The notes beneath the pieces are model-generated. The model searched no databases, was not told where the DNA came from, and worked only from the letters and a program-made list of their open reading frames with translations. Positions 34,822 through 42,629 of a stretch of DNA of 64,000 nucleotides are shown here, piece by piece; position 1 is the first letter of the stretch; each line of letters opens with the position of its first letter. This stretch comes from Paenibacillus radicis (ex Gao et al. 2016) (GTDB lineage Bacteria; Bacillota; Bacilli; Paenibacillales; Paenibacillaceae). The position numbers and the translations under genes are program-made. The stretch is taken from positions 124,001-188,000 of the forward strand of contig NZ_BMHY01000004.1 in the NCBI RefSeq assembly GCF_014641555.1, in the 5' to 3' direction.

Positions 34822-34871
34822 AGGCAGGGAGAGGATCAATGGTTCAATTGATTCGTCTCCCTGCCTTTGTT
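34822..34871 (+). terminator. Terminator of the GntR-CynX operon
   Basis: GGCAGGGAGA with GATCAAT pairs with ATTGATTCG and TCTCCCTGCC in a long stem, followed by TTTG. Confidence 0.85.
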
Positions 34872-34884
34872 AAAATGAATAAGG

Positions 34885-34929
34885 TTGACGTTTGCAACAA
34901 TTAAATATATTATGAATAGACCAGTCTAT
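34885..34929 (+). promoter_or_regulatory. Promoter with YxaF/LmrA-type operator
   Basis: TTGACG (34885-34890), 17-nt spacer, TATTAT (34908-34913). The perfect dyad ATAGAC-CA-GTCTAT (34916-34929) follows the -10 box. This agrees with the LmrA/YxaF box known in B. subtilis, so the TetR gene behind it is probably autoregulated. Confidence 0.82.
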
Positions 34930-34949
34930 ATAATATTGAGGGTGATACG

Positions 34950-35513
34950 ATGAAAAAAGATTCGAGAGATACCATTCTATCGACAGCCACCCGTTTATTT
35001 CAACTTCAAGGTTACAGCGCTACGGGGCTCAATCAGATCATTAAAGAAAGCAATGCTCCTAAAGGCTCTTTATATTATCATTTTCCTGGCGGGAAAGAGC
35101 AGCTGGCTGTCGAGTCAATAAACAAAATGGCTGGAGTTATTGCTGACCTAATTACAAGCGATTTTGCTGAATACGGTAACGTGGTGGAAGCCATTCAGAT
35201 TCATATTCGAAAGATCGGAGAAGGCTTTGACGATATTGAGCATATTGAAGGCATCCATATTGGTCTAATTGCGGCAGAGACAGCATTGAAAAGCGAACCG
35301 TTAAGGCAGGCATCGAAGAATGCTTTTGACCTATGGATATCCATTTATGAACAAAAATTGATCGAAGATGGCTATGGGGAAGAGAGAGCTGTCCAATTAT
35401 CTGTTCTCATTAACTCCCTGATTGAAGGCTCGATTACGCATGCACTCACTTATAAGAATGGAGATGCCTTACGTAATGCTGCAGACTTCATCCCGGTATT
35501 GCTGAAGAAATAG
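34950..35513 (+). CDS. YxaF/LmrA-like TetR-family repressor
   Basis: 187-residue TetR protein. Helix-turn-helix: ILSTATRLFQLQGYSATGLN followed by SNAPKGSLYYHFPGGKEQLA; the PGGKEQLA ending is distinctive of the YxaF/LmrA group. In B. subtilis this group controls efflux and quercetin dioxygenase genes in response to flavonoids. No such target lies next to it here. A GAGGGTGA ribosome site precedes the ATG. Confidence 0.85.
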   Translation: MKKDSRDTILSTATRLFQLQGYSATGLNQIIKESNAPKGSLYYHFPGGKEQLAVESINKMAGVIADLITSDFAEYGNVVEAIQIHIRKIGEGFDDIEHIEGIHIGLIAAETALKSEPLRQASKNAFDLWISIYEQKLIEDGYGEERAVQLSVLINSLIEGSITHALTYKNGDALRNAADFIPVLLKK

Positions 35514-35535
35514 TTTTACTGTTTCTTTCGGAAAT

Positions 35536-35567
35536 AACTTGCAATATGCAAGTTAAAATTGTATAAC
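35536..35567 (+). promoter_or_regulatory. marR promoter overlapped by its operator
   Basis: AACTTGCA-ATA-TGCAAGTT (35536-35554) is a perfect 8+3+8 dyad. It overlaps the -35 box of TTGCAA (35539-35544), 17-nt spacer, TATAAC (35562-35567). The core TTGCA-N3-TGCAA recurs before the flavin monooxygenase gene. Confidence 0.75.
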
Positions 35568-35587
35568 AATAACAGGAGGTGAAGGCG

Positions 35588-36040
35588 GTGGACAACAGTA
35601 ATCCCAGAGAATTGCTTCAGGTCACAGCCCGGCGCTTTGGCTTGTTGAATAAAAACTGCTGTACAGTTGGCGACAACGAGGTTTCACTCATTCAAAGCCA
35701 TATTTTATATGAAATTGACCGGCAGCATGAACCGTCGATGCAGCAAATTGCGGATTCTCTAGGAATGGATATTACGACATTTAGCCGGCAAGTTCAGACA
35801 CTGGTGAAAAAAAACTTAGTCAAAAAAATGGCATTGCCGGAAGACCGCAGAGTTTATATTTTGCATTTAACGGAAGAAGGCCAGTTTGTTACCGCGTCAA
35901 TTGATCATATGATGGATGATTATTTGAACGAGGTATTCTCATTTATGAATGATTTTGAGAAAGAGACGGTTATCCGGTCTCTGAAGCTGTTGAATGAAAG
36001 CATGCTTAAGTCAAAGATGTGCTGTACGCCGATGGGGTGA
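35588..36040 (+). CDS. MarR-family regulator with two vicinal cysteine pairs
   Basis: 150-residue winged helix-turn-helix protein (MQQIADSLGMDITTFSRQVQ and LPEDRRVYILHLTEEG are the recognition helix and wing). Cys pairs occur at C24-C25 (NKNCCTVGDNEV) and C145-C146 (SKMCCTPMG), near the two ends that form the MarR dimer interface; such pairs suit thiol or arsenic/antimony sensing. GTG at 35588 is 8 nt after AGGAGG; an earlier GTG overlaps that site. Its operator motif occurs before itself and before the next gene. Confidence 0.82.
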   Translation: MDNSNPRELLQVTARRFGLLNKNCCTVGDNEVSLIQSHILYEIDRQHEPSMQQIADSLGMDITTFSRQVQTLVKKNLVKKMALPEDRRVYILHLTEEGQFVTASIDHMMDDYLNEVFSFMNDFEKETVIRSLKLLNESMLKSKMCCTPMG

Positions 36041-36070
36041 GAAAGTCACCTCATTATTATGAGTTAATAG

Positions 36071-36083
36071 TTGCATTATGCAA
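36071..36083 (+). promoter_or_regulatory. Second MarR operator, before the flavin monooxygenase
   Basis: TTGCA-TTA-TGCAA, the same core as the marR promoter dyad, 29 nt before the start codon's position. Confidence 0.65.
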
Positions 36084-36112
36084 ATAAATATAAACAAAAT
36101 GGAGGATATGCT

Positions 36113-37552
36113 ATGAAATCCATTCACATCACGCAAACGCAATCCAATTCTTGTTGCACACCTGCTCCGGTGAAACAGGTCGAGCGCGAGAGGGAGAGTC
36201 ATACTAGCAATAAATCGCTGCCGGTACTCGTCATAGGCGCGGGTCCTATAGGATTGGCTGCAGCAGCCCACTTGGTAGAACGCGGAGAGGATTTTATTTT
36301 GCTGGAAGCTGGAAAACAAATTGGTCAGCATGTAACAGAATGGGGTCATGTCCGGTTGTTTTCCCCATGGCAGTATAACGTGGATAAAGCAGCTGTTAAA
36401 TTATTGTTTGCACGGGGCTGGAGCGCTCCGCCGAAAGAGGAGCTCCCCACTGGCCAGCAATTAGTGGACCTATACTTAAAACCGCTATCACAACTGCCTG
36501 CCATCCAGTCCCGGCTCTATCTGAACATGAAAGTCGTCGCCGTCAGCAAAAAAGATACGGACAAAATGAAATCGGCCAACCGCGAGCAGTTGTCTTTTGA
36601 GGTGTATGCGGAGGAGGCAGGGGGCAATCTCATCCGTTACGAAGCTAGGGCGGTCATCGATGCGACAGGAACTTGGGGTCATTCCAATCCGTTGTACGCA
36701 AGCGGTGTTTGGACGAATGAAGAAAGGTCGTTGTCCGAGAACATCTATTATGGCATCCCCGATGTGAAAGGGGCGGAACGAGATCAAGTGATCGGCAAGC
36801 GTATTGCGGTTGTCGGCGGCGGGCATTCCGCGCTAAACACATTGCTGGATCTCGCCGATTTGAAGGCATCTAATTCAGCGACCGAAATCATCTGGATTAT
36901 GCGAAAGAACAGCTTAGAGGAAGCCTATGGCGGTGAACAGAACGATCAGCTTGCGGCAAGGGGGGAGCTTGGCAATCGCATTCATCAACTGGTGGACGCC
37001 AAACGAGTAGAAGTGATTACCCCATTTCGAATTCAATCAGCATCTAAGCTAAACGGGAAAATTAGTTTAACTGGTGTGCGGAAGGAGGAAGCTCTAGTAA
37101 TCTCCGATTTGGATAAAATAATCGTGAACACGGGCAGTCGGCCAGATTTCTCTTTCTTAAGAGAGCTGCGGCTCAGCATGGATCAAGCGACGGAAAGTAT
37201 AGATACGCTCGCACCGCTCATTGATCCGAATGTTCACAGCTGCGGTACAGTCCGGCCTCATGGGGAACTAGAATTACGGCATGCTGAAAAAGGTTTTTAT
37301 ATTGTAGGAATGAAAAGCTATGGACGTGCCCCGACATTTTTGATGGCGACTGGCTATGAGCAAGTCAGGTCTGTAGTAGCCTATCTGGCAGGCGATCTGG
37401 AAGCAGCATTGAAAGTGGAGCTGGATTTACCGGAAACGGGCGTGTGCAGTCTTGCTAATGCTTCTATTAAAGGCGAGGAGAGCTGCTGCACGGCAACTCC
37501 AAGCGTTGCAGATGAACAGCTAACTAATAAGACGAATAAATGCTGCAGTTAA
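36113..37552 (+). CDS. FAD-dependent monooxygenase with cysteine-pair tails (ArsO-like)
   Basis: 479-residue flavoprotein. FAD site VLVIGAGPIGLAAAAHLVER begins near residue 37, a second Rossmann site VVGGGHSALNTLL near 237 binds NADPH, and VIDATGTWG lies between. It resembles flavin monooxygenases annotated as ArsO in arsenic-related clusters. Unusually it carries Cys pairs at residues 14-15 and twice near the C-terminus (ESCCTATP, and the terminal KCCS), matching the pairs in the upstream MarR. GGAGG precedes the ATG. Oxidation of a metalloid or thiol compound is plausible; no arsB, arsC or arsM lies nearby, so this is unproven. Confidence 0.78.
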   Translation: MKSIHITQTQSNSCCTPAPVKQVERERESHTSNKSLPVLVIGAGPIGLAAAAHLVERGEDFILLEAGKQIGQHVTEWGHVRLFSPWQYNVDKAAVKLLFARGWSAPPKEELPTGQQLVDLYLKPLSQLPAIQSRLYLNMKVVAVSKKDTDKMKSANREQLSFEVYAEEAGGNLIRYEARAVIDATGTWGHSNPLYASGVWTNEERSLSENIYYGIPDVKGAERDQVIGKRIAVVGGGHSALNTLLDLADLKASNSATEIIWIMRKNSLEEAYGGEQNDQLAARGELGNRIHQLVDAKRVEVITPFRIQSASKLNGKISLTGVRKEEALVISDLDKIIVNTGSRPDFSFLRELRLSMDQATESIDTLAPLIDPNVHSCGTVRPHGELELRHAEKGFYIVGMKSYGRAPTFLMATGYEQVRSVVAYLAGDLEAALKVELDLPETGVCSLANASIKGEESCCTATPSVADEQLTNKTNKCCS

Positions 37553-37556
37553 TTGA

Positions 37557-37598
37557 AAAGCCAGGCTTCATCTCACAGGAGAAGAAGCCTGGCTTTTT
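37557..37598. terminator. Bidirectional terminator
   Basis: AAAAGCCAGGCTTC pairs with GAAGCCTGGCTTTT, T- and A-runs on both sides. Shared by the convergent monooxygenase and DHHW genes. Confidence 0.92.
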
Positions 37599-37611
37599 AT
37601 CGATTGGCATC

Positions 37612-38898
37612 TTACTGCCCATTCGTCTTTTCGAAATCATACGTCCCGCTGAACAGATTATCGTCATGGAAAGCGATGATTAACATATCGTAATGCCGGC
37701 TTGTTAATATCTTCTTCAGGCTGAACTCTGAATAATAGCGGTTGTCGAGAACCGTTAAATGATTAAAGCTTTGAGCAAAATAGGGAGTTAGCGGATTCAT
37801 AAAAGAATCTTTGAGTAAGAGGACATTAAGGCTGTTGTTAGCCTTATCGTTCTCGTAAATGATTTTTTGTCTATCCCCGCCATATATGGTGCCGTAAGAA
37901 TAAGTGCTTCTTCCCGGTTTGAAGCCATAAAAATCCTGGAAGCTTGCGACCGTTTGTTTGCCGTCTTTATTAAACACTTCGAAATGTTTAAACGTAAAAG
38001 GTGTCTTGGGCTCATAAATAATGGTGCGGTCAGCTTTTTTAGCATTGACGGCAAAATTAACCTGTGAGTTATAGCTGCCTTCGAAGCTGCCTGATGTTAA
38101 TTGCGAGGTGCGGATTTCATTGAGAGACATCGGCTTGCCTTCGAATTGAGCAGACTTGTTCGAGATTTGAGTGATCATTTCCTGATAGGCGGTAAAGGCG
38201 CCTTTCATATTCCAATGATGATCGGTTTCCAAGTACAGCTCTTCCAACTGGGCATTCGAGAACGTATCGAATACATCTCCAATATTAATGACATTAATGG
38301 TCGGGTCGAGTTTAGACAAGAAGTACTGTTTGGATTGCGCGTAAGCGTCGGTCTGCATATATTCCGGATAAAGATGCATCAGTGCCTTGGTTCTCGAAGG
38401 ATTAAAGACGAAGAACGTTTCGGTACCTTGCTCCTCCGCGAATGCAACGGCATCGTTTAACTTGGCGGTCGAGGTATCGATATGATCCGTATGAACGACT
38501 TTGTCCGTTGACGGCAAAATCCACTTGTTGTTGGTGATGACGAGCTTGGACACAATTCTCGAATCTTTAATTTTAGTTCCATCCCCGGGCGTTTGCATTT
38601 TATTGGTGTGCAGCAGATTCTCGAATAACATAGCATTGAACATTTTTGCGTTTTGTTGATCTTGGTAAAGACGAACCATATCGTCTCGCAAAACCAATTG
38701 ATCATTGACGTATAGATTCATATCTTCGAAGAAAGTCCGGGTTGTAAAGGCTGCGAGACTAATCGACGGAAAATGGCTTAAACTTCTATTTTCGCTAACC
38801 GAAACGCCTTTATCGGGCGATAGGATGCTAGCCATTCCGAAACCAAAAATAACAGTTGAAAAGACAATGATATATACGATAGATAGTTTTTTATTCAC
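37612..38898 (-). CDS. DHHW-family (AlgJ/AlgX-like) polysaccharide O-acetylation protein
   Basis: About 428 residues: an N-terminal membrane anchor (LSIVYIIVFSTVIFGFGMAS) and an extracellular SGNH-hydrolase-like domain. ETDHHWNMKGAF is the family-defining catalytic motif, and LLKDSFMNPLTPYFAQ the later Ser-Asp region. It works with the MBOAT protein encoded just upstream to acetylate a secreted polysaccharide. An ATG at 38919 overlaps the preceding stop but has no ribosome site; AGAAGGAG follows it and points to GTG at 38898, which removes seven residues. Either start keeps the anchor. Confidence 0.82.
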   Translation of the reverse strand: MNKKLSIVYIIVFSTVIFGFGMASILSPDKGVSVSENRSLSHFPSISLAAFTTRTFFEDMNLYVNDQLVLRDDMVRLYQDQQNAKMFNAMLFENLLHTNKMQTPGDGTKIKDSRIVSKLVITNNKWILPSTDKVVHTDHIDTSTAKLNDAVAFAEEQGTETFFVFNPSRTKALMHLYPEYMQTDAYAQSKQYFLSKLDPTINVINIGDVFDTFSNAQLEELYLETDHHWNMKGAFTAYQEMITQISNKSAQFEGKPMSLNEIRTSQLTSGSFEGSYNSQVNFAVNAKKADRTIIYEPKTPFTFKHFEVFNKDGKQTVASFQDFYGFKPGRSTYSYGTIYGGDRQKIIYENDKANNSLNVLLLKDSFMNPLTPYFAQSFNHLTVLDNRYYSEFSLKKILTSRHYDMLIIAFHDDNLFSGTYDFEKTNGQ

Positions 38899-38918
38899 AG
38901 CGTTACTCCTTCTAGCCA

Positions 38919-40328
38919 TTAGAACCTAAAGTACAAGAATGGGTTGTAAGTCGAATTGATCAAATATAAAATCACTTCTGCGAACAGGAAAAAGTAGAAC
39001 AGCAAAGCTCCGATATTTCGGAATCCCATGATCGATTTACTAAACGTCAGCTTTCGCAGTTTTGGGAATACCGGTGTGGCCACCACTATCGCAATTGCAA
39101 AATAGAACCAATTCAAGGACAACAAAGACAATGCTTGTGAATCGAATAGCTCCAGGCCGCGGGTAGCGAACATGGTATGAATGTACGAAGCTGCGTAGCC
39201 AAAGTTATCGGCCCGGAAGAACACCCATCCAATCATGACGAGCAGCAGCACAATGACATGGTTTAATGGATAGATTCGGGCAAGCAGCCGTTCAAGCCCT
39301 GCTTTTTCCAGCGCGATTAGTATGCCGTAATAGAGTCCCCAAGCGATAAATGTCCAGCTGGCGCCATGCCAGAATCCGGTCAATGCCCATACGATAAATA
39401 AATTGCGATAGATTTTCCATGGTGTAACTCTGCTTCCGCCCAGTGGAATGTATACATAATCTCGGAACCAGCTGCCGAGCGAGATATGCCAGCGTCTCCA
39501 AAATTCAGAAATGCTCTTTGATATATAAGGGTAATTGAAGTTTTCGGCAAATTCGAAGCCAAACATTTTAGCTAGTCCAATAGCCATATCGCTATAGCCG
39601 GAGAAATCAAAATAGATTTGCAATGTATAAGCAAGGATGCCAATCCAAGCGCTTCCGGTGGAAAGATCCATCGTTGAAGTAGCGAACACCGTATCTGCGG
39701 CAAGCCCGAGAGGATTGGCCAGCAGTATCTTTTTCGATAAGCCTAGAATAAAGCGTTTAATTCCTTCGGCGAATTGAATGGAAGAAAAGACGCGTTTACG
39801 AAGCTGCTCGGCGACAGCGTTGTAACGAATAATCGGACCTGCGACCAGCTGCGGGAAAAAGGTAATGTACAGCGCCAGACGGAATAGATTGCGCTGCGCC
39901 TTCTCTTTATTTCGATAGACATCTATTAAATAACTAAGTGCATGAAACGTGTAAAACGAAATGCCGATCGGTAAGGGCACCGGTTCCAAATGAACATTCG
40001 TGTGCAGTGCCGCATTCATTACATCAACAAAGAAGTTTGCATATTTAAAGAAGCCGAGAAGTCCAATGTTGATTATGATTGCAGAGGTTAATACGGCGAT
40101 TCGCTTCTTCTTATTGTCATGCTCAGCTCTATCGACCCAAAGGCCAAAACCATAGTTCATGAGAATGGAAACGATCATTAGCACGACATACCGAGGCTCG
40201 CCCCAGGCATAGAAAACTAAACTGAAAATCAATAGAATCGTATTTTTGAATTTGAACGGCACAGCAAAATAGAGTGCAAGAACAAGAGGCAGAAAGAAAA
40301 ATAAAAAAATAACCGAGCTAAAAACCAA
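38919..40328 (-). CDS. MBOAT-family O-acyltransferase (AlgI-like)
   Basis: About 470 residues with many membrane helices. Family marks: LPIGISFYTFHALSYLIDVY, FPQLVAGPIIRYN, SISEFWRRWHISLGSWFRDY and GFWHGASWTFIAWGLYYG, which holds the catalytic His. It moves acetyl groups across the membrane for polysaccharide modification, together with the DHHW protein. The frame opens at a TTG eight codons earlier, but AAGGAG then 9 nt leads to TTG at 40328, giving the normal N-terminus VFSSVIFLFFFLP. A terminator sits in its leader. Confidence 0.88.
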   Translation of the reverse strand: MVFSSVIFLFFFLPLVLALYFAVPFKFKNTILLIFSLVFYAWGEPRYVVLMIVSILMNYGFGLWVDRAEHDNKKKRIAVLTSAIIINIGLLGFFKYANFFVDVMNAALHTNVHLEPVPLPIGISFYTFHALSYLIDVYRNKEKAQRNLFRLALYITFFPQLVAGPIIRYNAVAEQLRKRVFSSIQFAEGIKRFILGLSKKILLANPLGLAADTVFATSTMDLSTGSAWIGILAYTLQIYFDFSGYSDMAIGLAKMFGFEFAENFNYPYISKSISEFWRRWHISLGSWFRDYVYIPLGGSRVTPWKIYRNLFIVWALTGFWHGASWTFIAWGLYYGILIALEKAGLERLLARIYPLNHVIVLLLVMIGWVFFRADNFGYAASYIHTMFATRGLELFDSQALSLLSLNWFYFAIAIVVATPVFPKLRKLTFSKSIMGFRNIGALLFYFFLFAEVILYLINSTYNPFLYFRF

Positions 40329-40388
40329 AATAAACTTCTCCTTATGCAGCAATTATAGTAGTAGGGGGCGTAATCTTCATTACACGGC

Positions 40389-40430
40389 AAAAAAACCGAA
40401 AGCAGAGGACATTGTCCTTATCTTTCGGGT
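40389..40430 (-). terminator. Terminator inside the leader of the O-acetylation operon
   Basis: Minus strand: ACCCGAAAG and CTTTCGGT pair, with inner GGAC/GTCC, followed by seven T residues. It lies about 60 nt before the MBOAT start and downstream of the promoter at 40474-40502; no other minus-strand gene is near, so it can only act on this operon's own transcript. Confidence 0.78.
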
Positions 40431-40473
40431 CAAAGTCTCAAATATTCCAATAATAGGGTTGGTTGGTCATTGC

Positions 40474-40502
40474 AGTATATCAATAATATACACACTTGTA
40501 AA
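40474..40502 (-). promoter_or_regulatory. Promoter of the O-acetylation operon
   Basis: Minus strand TTTACA (40497-40502), 17-nt spacer, TATACT (40474-40479). The leader would be about 140 nt and contains the terminator above. Confidence 0.6.
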
Positions 40503-40609
40503 ACGTATTGAAACATTTGGAAAGGAATTGAGGTGCTGGGAATCGAATACACATTTGAAGCACGCAGGGAGAGGTGGGGAATTTCAATGTCTGAGGATAA
40601 AGAGAACAA

Positions 40610-40659
40610 GCTCTATGCAAAGTCTACACGATAAACAACGGCGGTTGTTTGTATAGAGC
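40610..40659 (+). repeat. 50-nt palindromic element, copy 2, upstream of a CD3324-like gene
   Basis: GCTCTATGCAAA pairs with TTTGTATAGAGC (one G-U) around the conserved inner AACAAC-GGCG-GTTGTT hairpin. Same length as copy 1 at 7704-7753, with 46 of 50 bases identical. A short frame starting at ATG 40587 after GAGGTGGGGA ends inside the element; another frame through it ends with MQSLHDKQRRLFV, resembling the copy-1 peptide because the DNA is conserved. Confidence 0.75.
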
Positions 40660-40723
40660 TGAAGAGTAGAAGACCGCCATCTCATCCAGAAGGATGGAAC
40701 CGGTTTATATGGAGACTTTGCTA

Positions 40724-40749
40724 CCTTAAAATTCATCTTATTTTTAAGG
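40724..40749 (+). promoter_or_regulatory. Hairpin over the ribosome site of CD3324-like gene 2
   Basis: CCTTAAAA (40724-40731) pairs with TTTTAAGG (40742-40749), which forms part of the AAGGAG site 11 nt before the start codon. Same 8-bp stem as locus 1, while the outer stem is poorer. Confidence 0.6.
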
Positions 40750-40761
40750 AGTAGAGTAATC

Positions 40762-41031
40762 ATGAAATATGTAAATGCAGATATGATCTTGCCTGAACCA
40801 TTGCTGAAGGAAATCCAAAAGTATATACATGGTGCCGCGATTTATGTGCCTAGACCTGAAGGGGAAAAGACGGGCTGGGGCGTAAAATCAGGCAGTAGAC
40901 AATATATCCAGCAAAGAAATCAATCCATTCGCCGGACTTTTACGGAAGGCGCAACGATTGATCAACTGGCAGACCAATATTTTCTGTCCTGTGATAGTAT
41001 TAAAAAAATTGTGTACCGTAAGTCGAATTGA
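40762..41031 (+). CDS. CD3324-family small protein, copy 2
   Basis: 89 residues, paralogous to the protein at 7858-8124: it opens MKYVNADMILPEPLLKEIQ, continues YVPRPEGEKTGWGVKSGSR, and ends with the turn ATIDQLADQYFLSCDSIKK. The helix-turn-helix-like C-terminus suggests nucleic-acid binding (Mor-like), unproven. Like copy 1 it stands alone between a palindrome leader and a strong terminator. Confidence 0.7.
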   Translation: MKYVNADMILPEPLLKEIQKYIHGAAIYVPRPEGEKTGWGVKSGSRQYIQQRNQSIRRTFTEGATIDQLADQYFLSCDSIKKIVYRKSN

Positions 41032-41047
41032 ATCGTGTACAGGAACT

Positions 41048-41086
41048 AAAGACCGCATTGGATGCAAATCCATTGCGGTCTTTTTT
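41048..41086 (+). terminator. Terminator of CD3324-like gene 2
   Basis: AAAGACCGCA with GGAT pairs with ATCC and TTGCGGTCTTT, followed by a T-run. Confidence 0.9.
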
Positions 41087-41182
41087 AGGCAAAGAACTAA
41101 TCATACTTGTTTATTGCATAGGATTGCTTCGTATGGGTTGGTACAATTAACCTCACATTCCAGGAAAGGAGGGATGTGTGTG

Positions 41183-41737
41183 ATGCAGAGAGAGATTATA
41201 GAGAGCTTGAACGGGCATAAGGGCGGGGTCGTCTGGTTCACGGGGTTGCCCGGCTCCGGGAAAACTACGATCGCAAATCGGGTTCAAGAAAGATTGCTGC
41301 AATCGGGCATTCGATGCGTTGTGCTGGACGGTGATCAATTAAGGAAGGGACTTAATCGTGACCTTGGTTTCTCAGAAACGGATCGGCTGGAAAATCTTCG
41401 CCGGGCAGCAGAGATTGCCCAATTGTTCGTAGAAGCGGGAATGTTCGTGCTGGCTCCATTTATTACGCCAACGGATTCTTGCAGGGCAGTGGTCAAATCG
41501 TATGTCAAGGAAGAGGATTACTCGGAGCTGTATGTAAAGTGCTCGTTGGATTCTTGTGTACAGCGAGATCCGAAGGGCATGTACAGTCTGGCGATAGCGG
41601 GAAAATTGCCTCAGTTTACAGGGATATCTGCACCTTATGAGCCACCGGTTAATTCGGATCTAGTAATCGATACGGAATGCTGTGAATTACAGCAGTGCGT
41701 CGACATACTTGTCCAATTTGTACAATCCAAACTGTAA
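41183..41737 (+). CDS. Adenylyl-sulfate (APS) kinase
   Basis: 184-residue kinase that phosphorylates APS to PAPS, the sulfuryl donor. P-loop GLPGSGKTT at residues 21-29; substrate loop DGDQLRKGLNRDLGFSETDR followed by ENLRRAAEIA; FITPTDSCRAVV and CSLDSCVQRDPKGMY follow the family order. ATG at 41174 abuts the AGGAGGG site, so the ATG at 41183 (9-nt spacing) is chosen. No ATP sulfurylase or PAPS reductase is adjacent; instead a sulfotransferase gene follows after 25 nt, so PAPS is probably made for sulfation rather than assimilation. Confidence 0.88.
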   Translation: MQREIIESLNGHKGGVVWFTGLPGSGKTTIANRVQERLLQSGIRCVVLDGDQLRKGLNRDLGFSETDRLENLRRAAEIAQLFVEAGMFVLAPFITPTDSCRAVVKSYVKEEDYSELYVKCSLDSCVQRDPKGMYSLAIAGKLPQFTGISAPYEPPVNSDLVIDTECCELQQCVDILVQFVQSKL

Positions 41738-41762
41738 TGAAAGTGAAAGAGGAGGAAGATCT

Positions 41763-42491
41763 ATGAAGCCTGAATTAAGCTATACGATCTGGTTCTCGCA
41801 ACGAACCGGAAGCACTTTGCTGAATAAAGCGCTGGCATCAACAGGAATAGCAGGTGATCCATGCGAATGGCTGCATTTCCAGCACCGGGACCCGGCAACA
41901 TTTAAACGTGAGGATCTTGAACTGATTTGGAAGCAAGGAACGACGCCAAACGGCATATTTGGCATCAAAATCAATTATGAACAGAGATGGGTGGACGCAT
42001 TTCGCACGATGTTCGAGCTCCCTAATGAAACGCCAAATGCTGAGGTTTGGGGGACCGCATTTCCGAATTGCACGAAGCATATTTATATGACTCGCCGCAA
42101 CAAGGTAAGAATGGCCGTATCCTGGTGGCGCGCCATCGTTTCTGGGGAATGGCACCGCGGCTACGGAGAGAAGCCGATGGACTATGACTTTAATGATCAA
42201 TATAATTTTGACGCTATCAATCATCTGCTCGTCGACGGTTCAATGTGCGAGGCTGCTATTGAAGACTTCTTTACAGAGTCCGGTATCGTGCCATTAACAA
42301 TTGTATATGAAGATTTTATTCTCGACTATGAGGGAACGGTCTTGCGTGTATTGGAGTATCTGGGGCTTCCGACGGATGGAGTGAACATCGCTCCGCCATC
42401 CTTCGACCGGCTGGCTGACGAAGTATCAGAGCAGTGGGTGCAAAGGTTTCGCGAAGAGCGGCAGAAGGATTGGGAATTTGTGAAATGGTAA
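41763..42491 (+). CDS. Stf0-type sulfotransferase
   Basis: 242-residue PAPS-dependent sulfotransferase. The phosphosulfate loop is SQRTGSTLLNKAL (residues 12-24) and the 3'-phosphate-binding region is IYMTRRNKVRMAVSWWRAIV. Closest recognisable group is Stf0, which in mycobacteria makes trehalose 2-sulfate. The acceptor here is unknown; trehalose or another glycoside is possible. GAGGAGGAAG precedes the ATG. It forms a two-gene unit with APS kinase and ends at a strong terminator. Confidence 0.82.
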   Translation: MKPELSYTIWFSQRTGSTLLNKALASTGIAGDPCEWLHFQHRDPATFKREDLELIWKQGTTPNGIFGIKINYEQRWVDAFRTMFELPNETPNAEVWGTAFPNCTKHIYMTRRNKVRMAVSWWRAIVSGEWHRGYGEKPMDYDFNDQYNFDAINHLLVDGSMCEAAIEDFFTESGIVPLTIVYEDFILDYEGTVLRVLEYLGLPTDGVNIAPPSFDRLADEVSEQWVQRFREERQKDWEFVKW

Positions 42492-42568
42492 CGACTCGCT
42501 GCAATGTCGCTGTTGTTGCCAGAGTGATCATCTGCGTTACGTTATATGATTCTGCTTAGCTAATAGAG

Positions 42569-42603
42569 AAGAGGCTGCCGGTACACTCGGCAGCCTCTTT
42601 TCT
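42569..42603. terminator. Bidirectional terminator
   Basis: GAAGAGGCTGCCG pairs with CGGCAGCCTCTTTTC around GTACACT. Shared by convergent genes. Confidence 0.92.
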
Positions 42604-42629
42604 CATTACAACAAATATAGAAGCCTGCA

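Noticed and set aside
40459-40656. 65-codon frame covering the second 50-nt palindrome
   Set aside because: Starts far upstream without a ribosome site. Its resemblance to the locus-1 peptide follows from DNA conservation of the palindrome.
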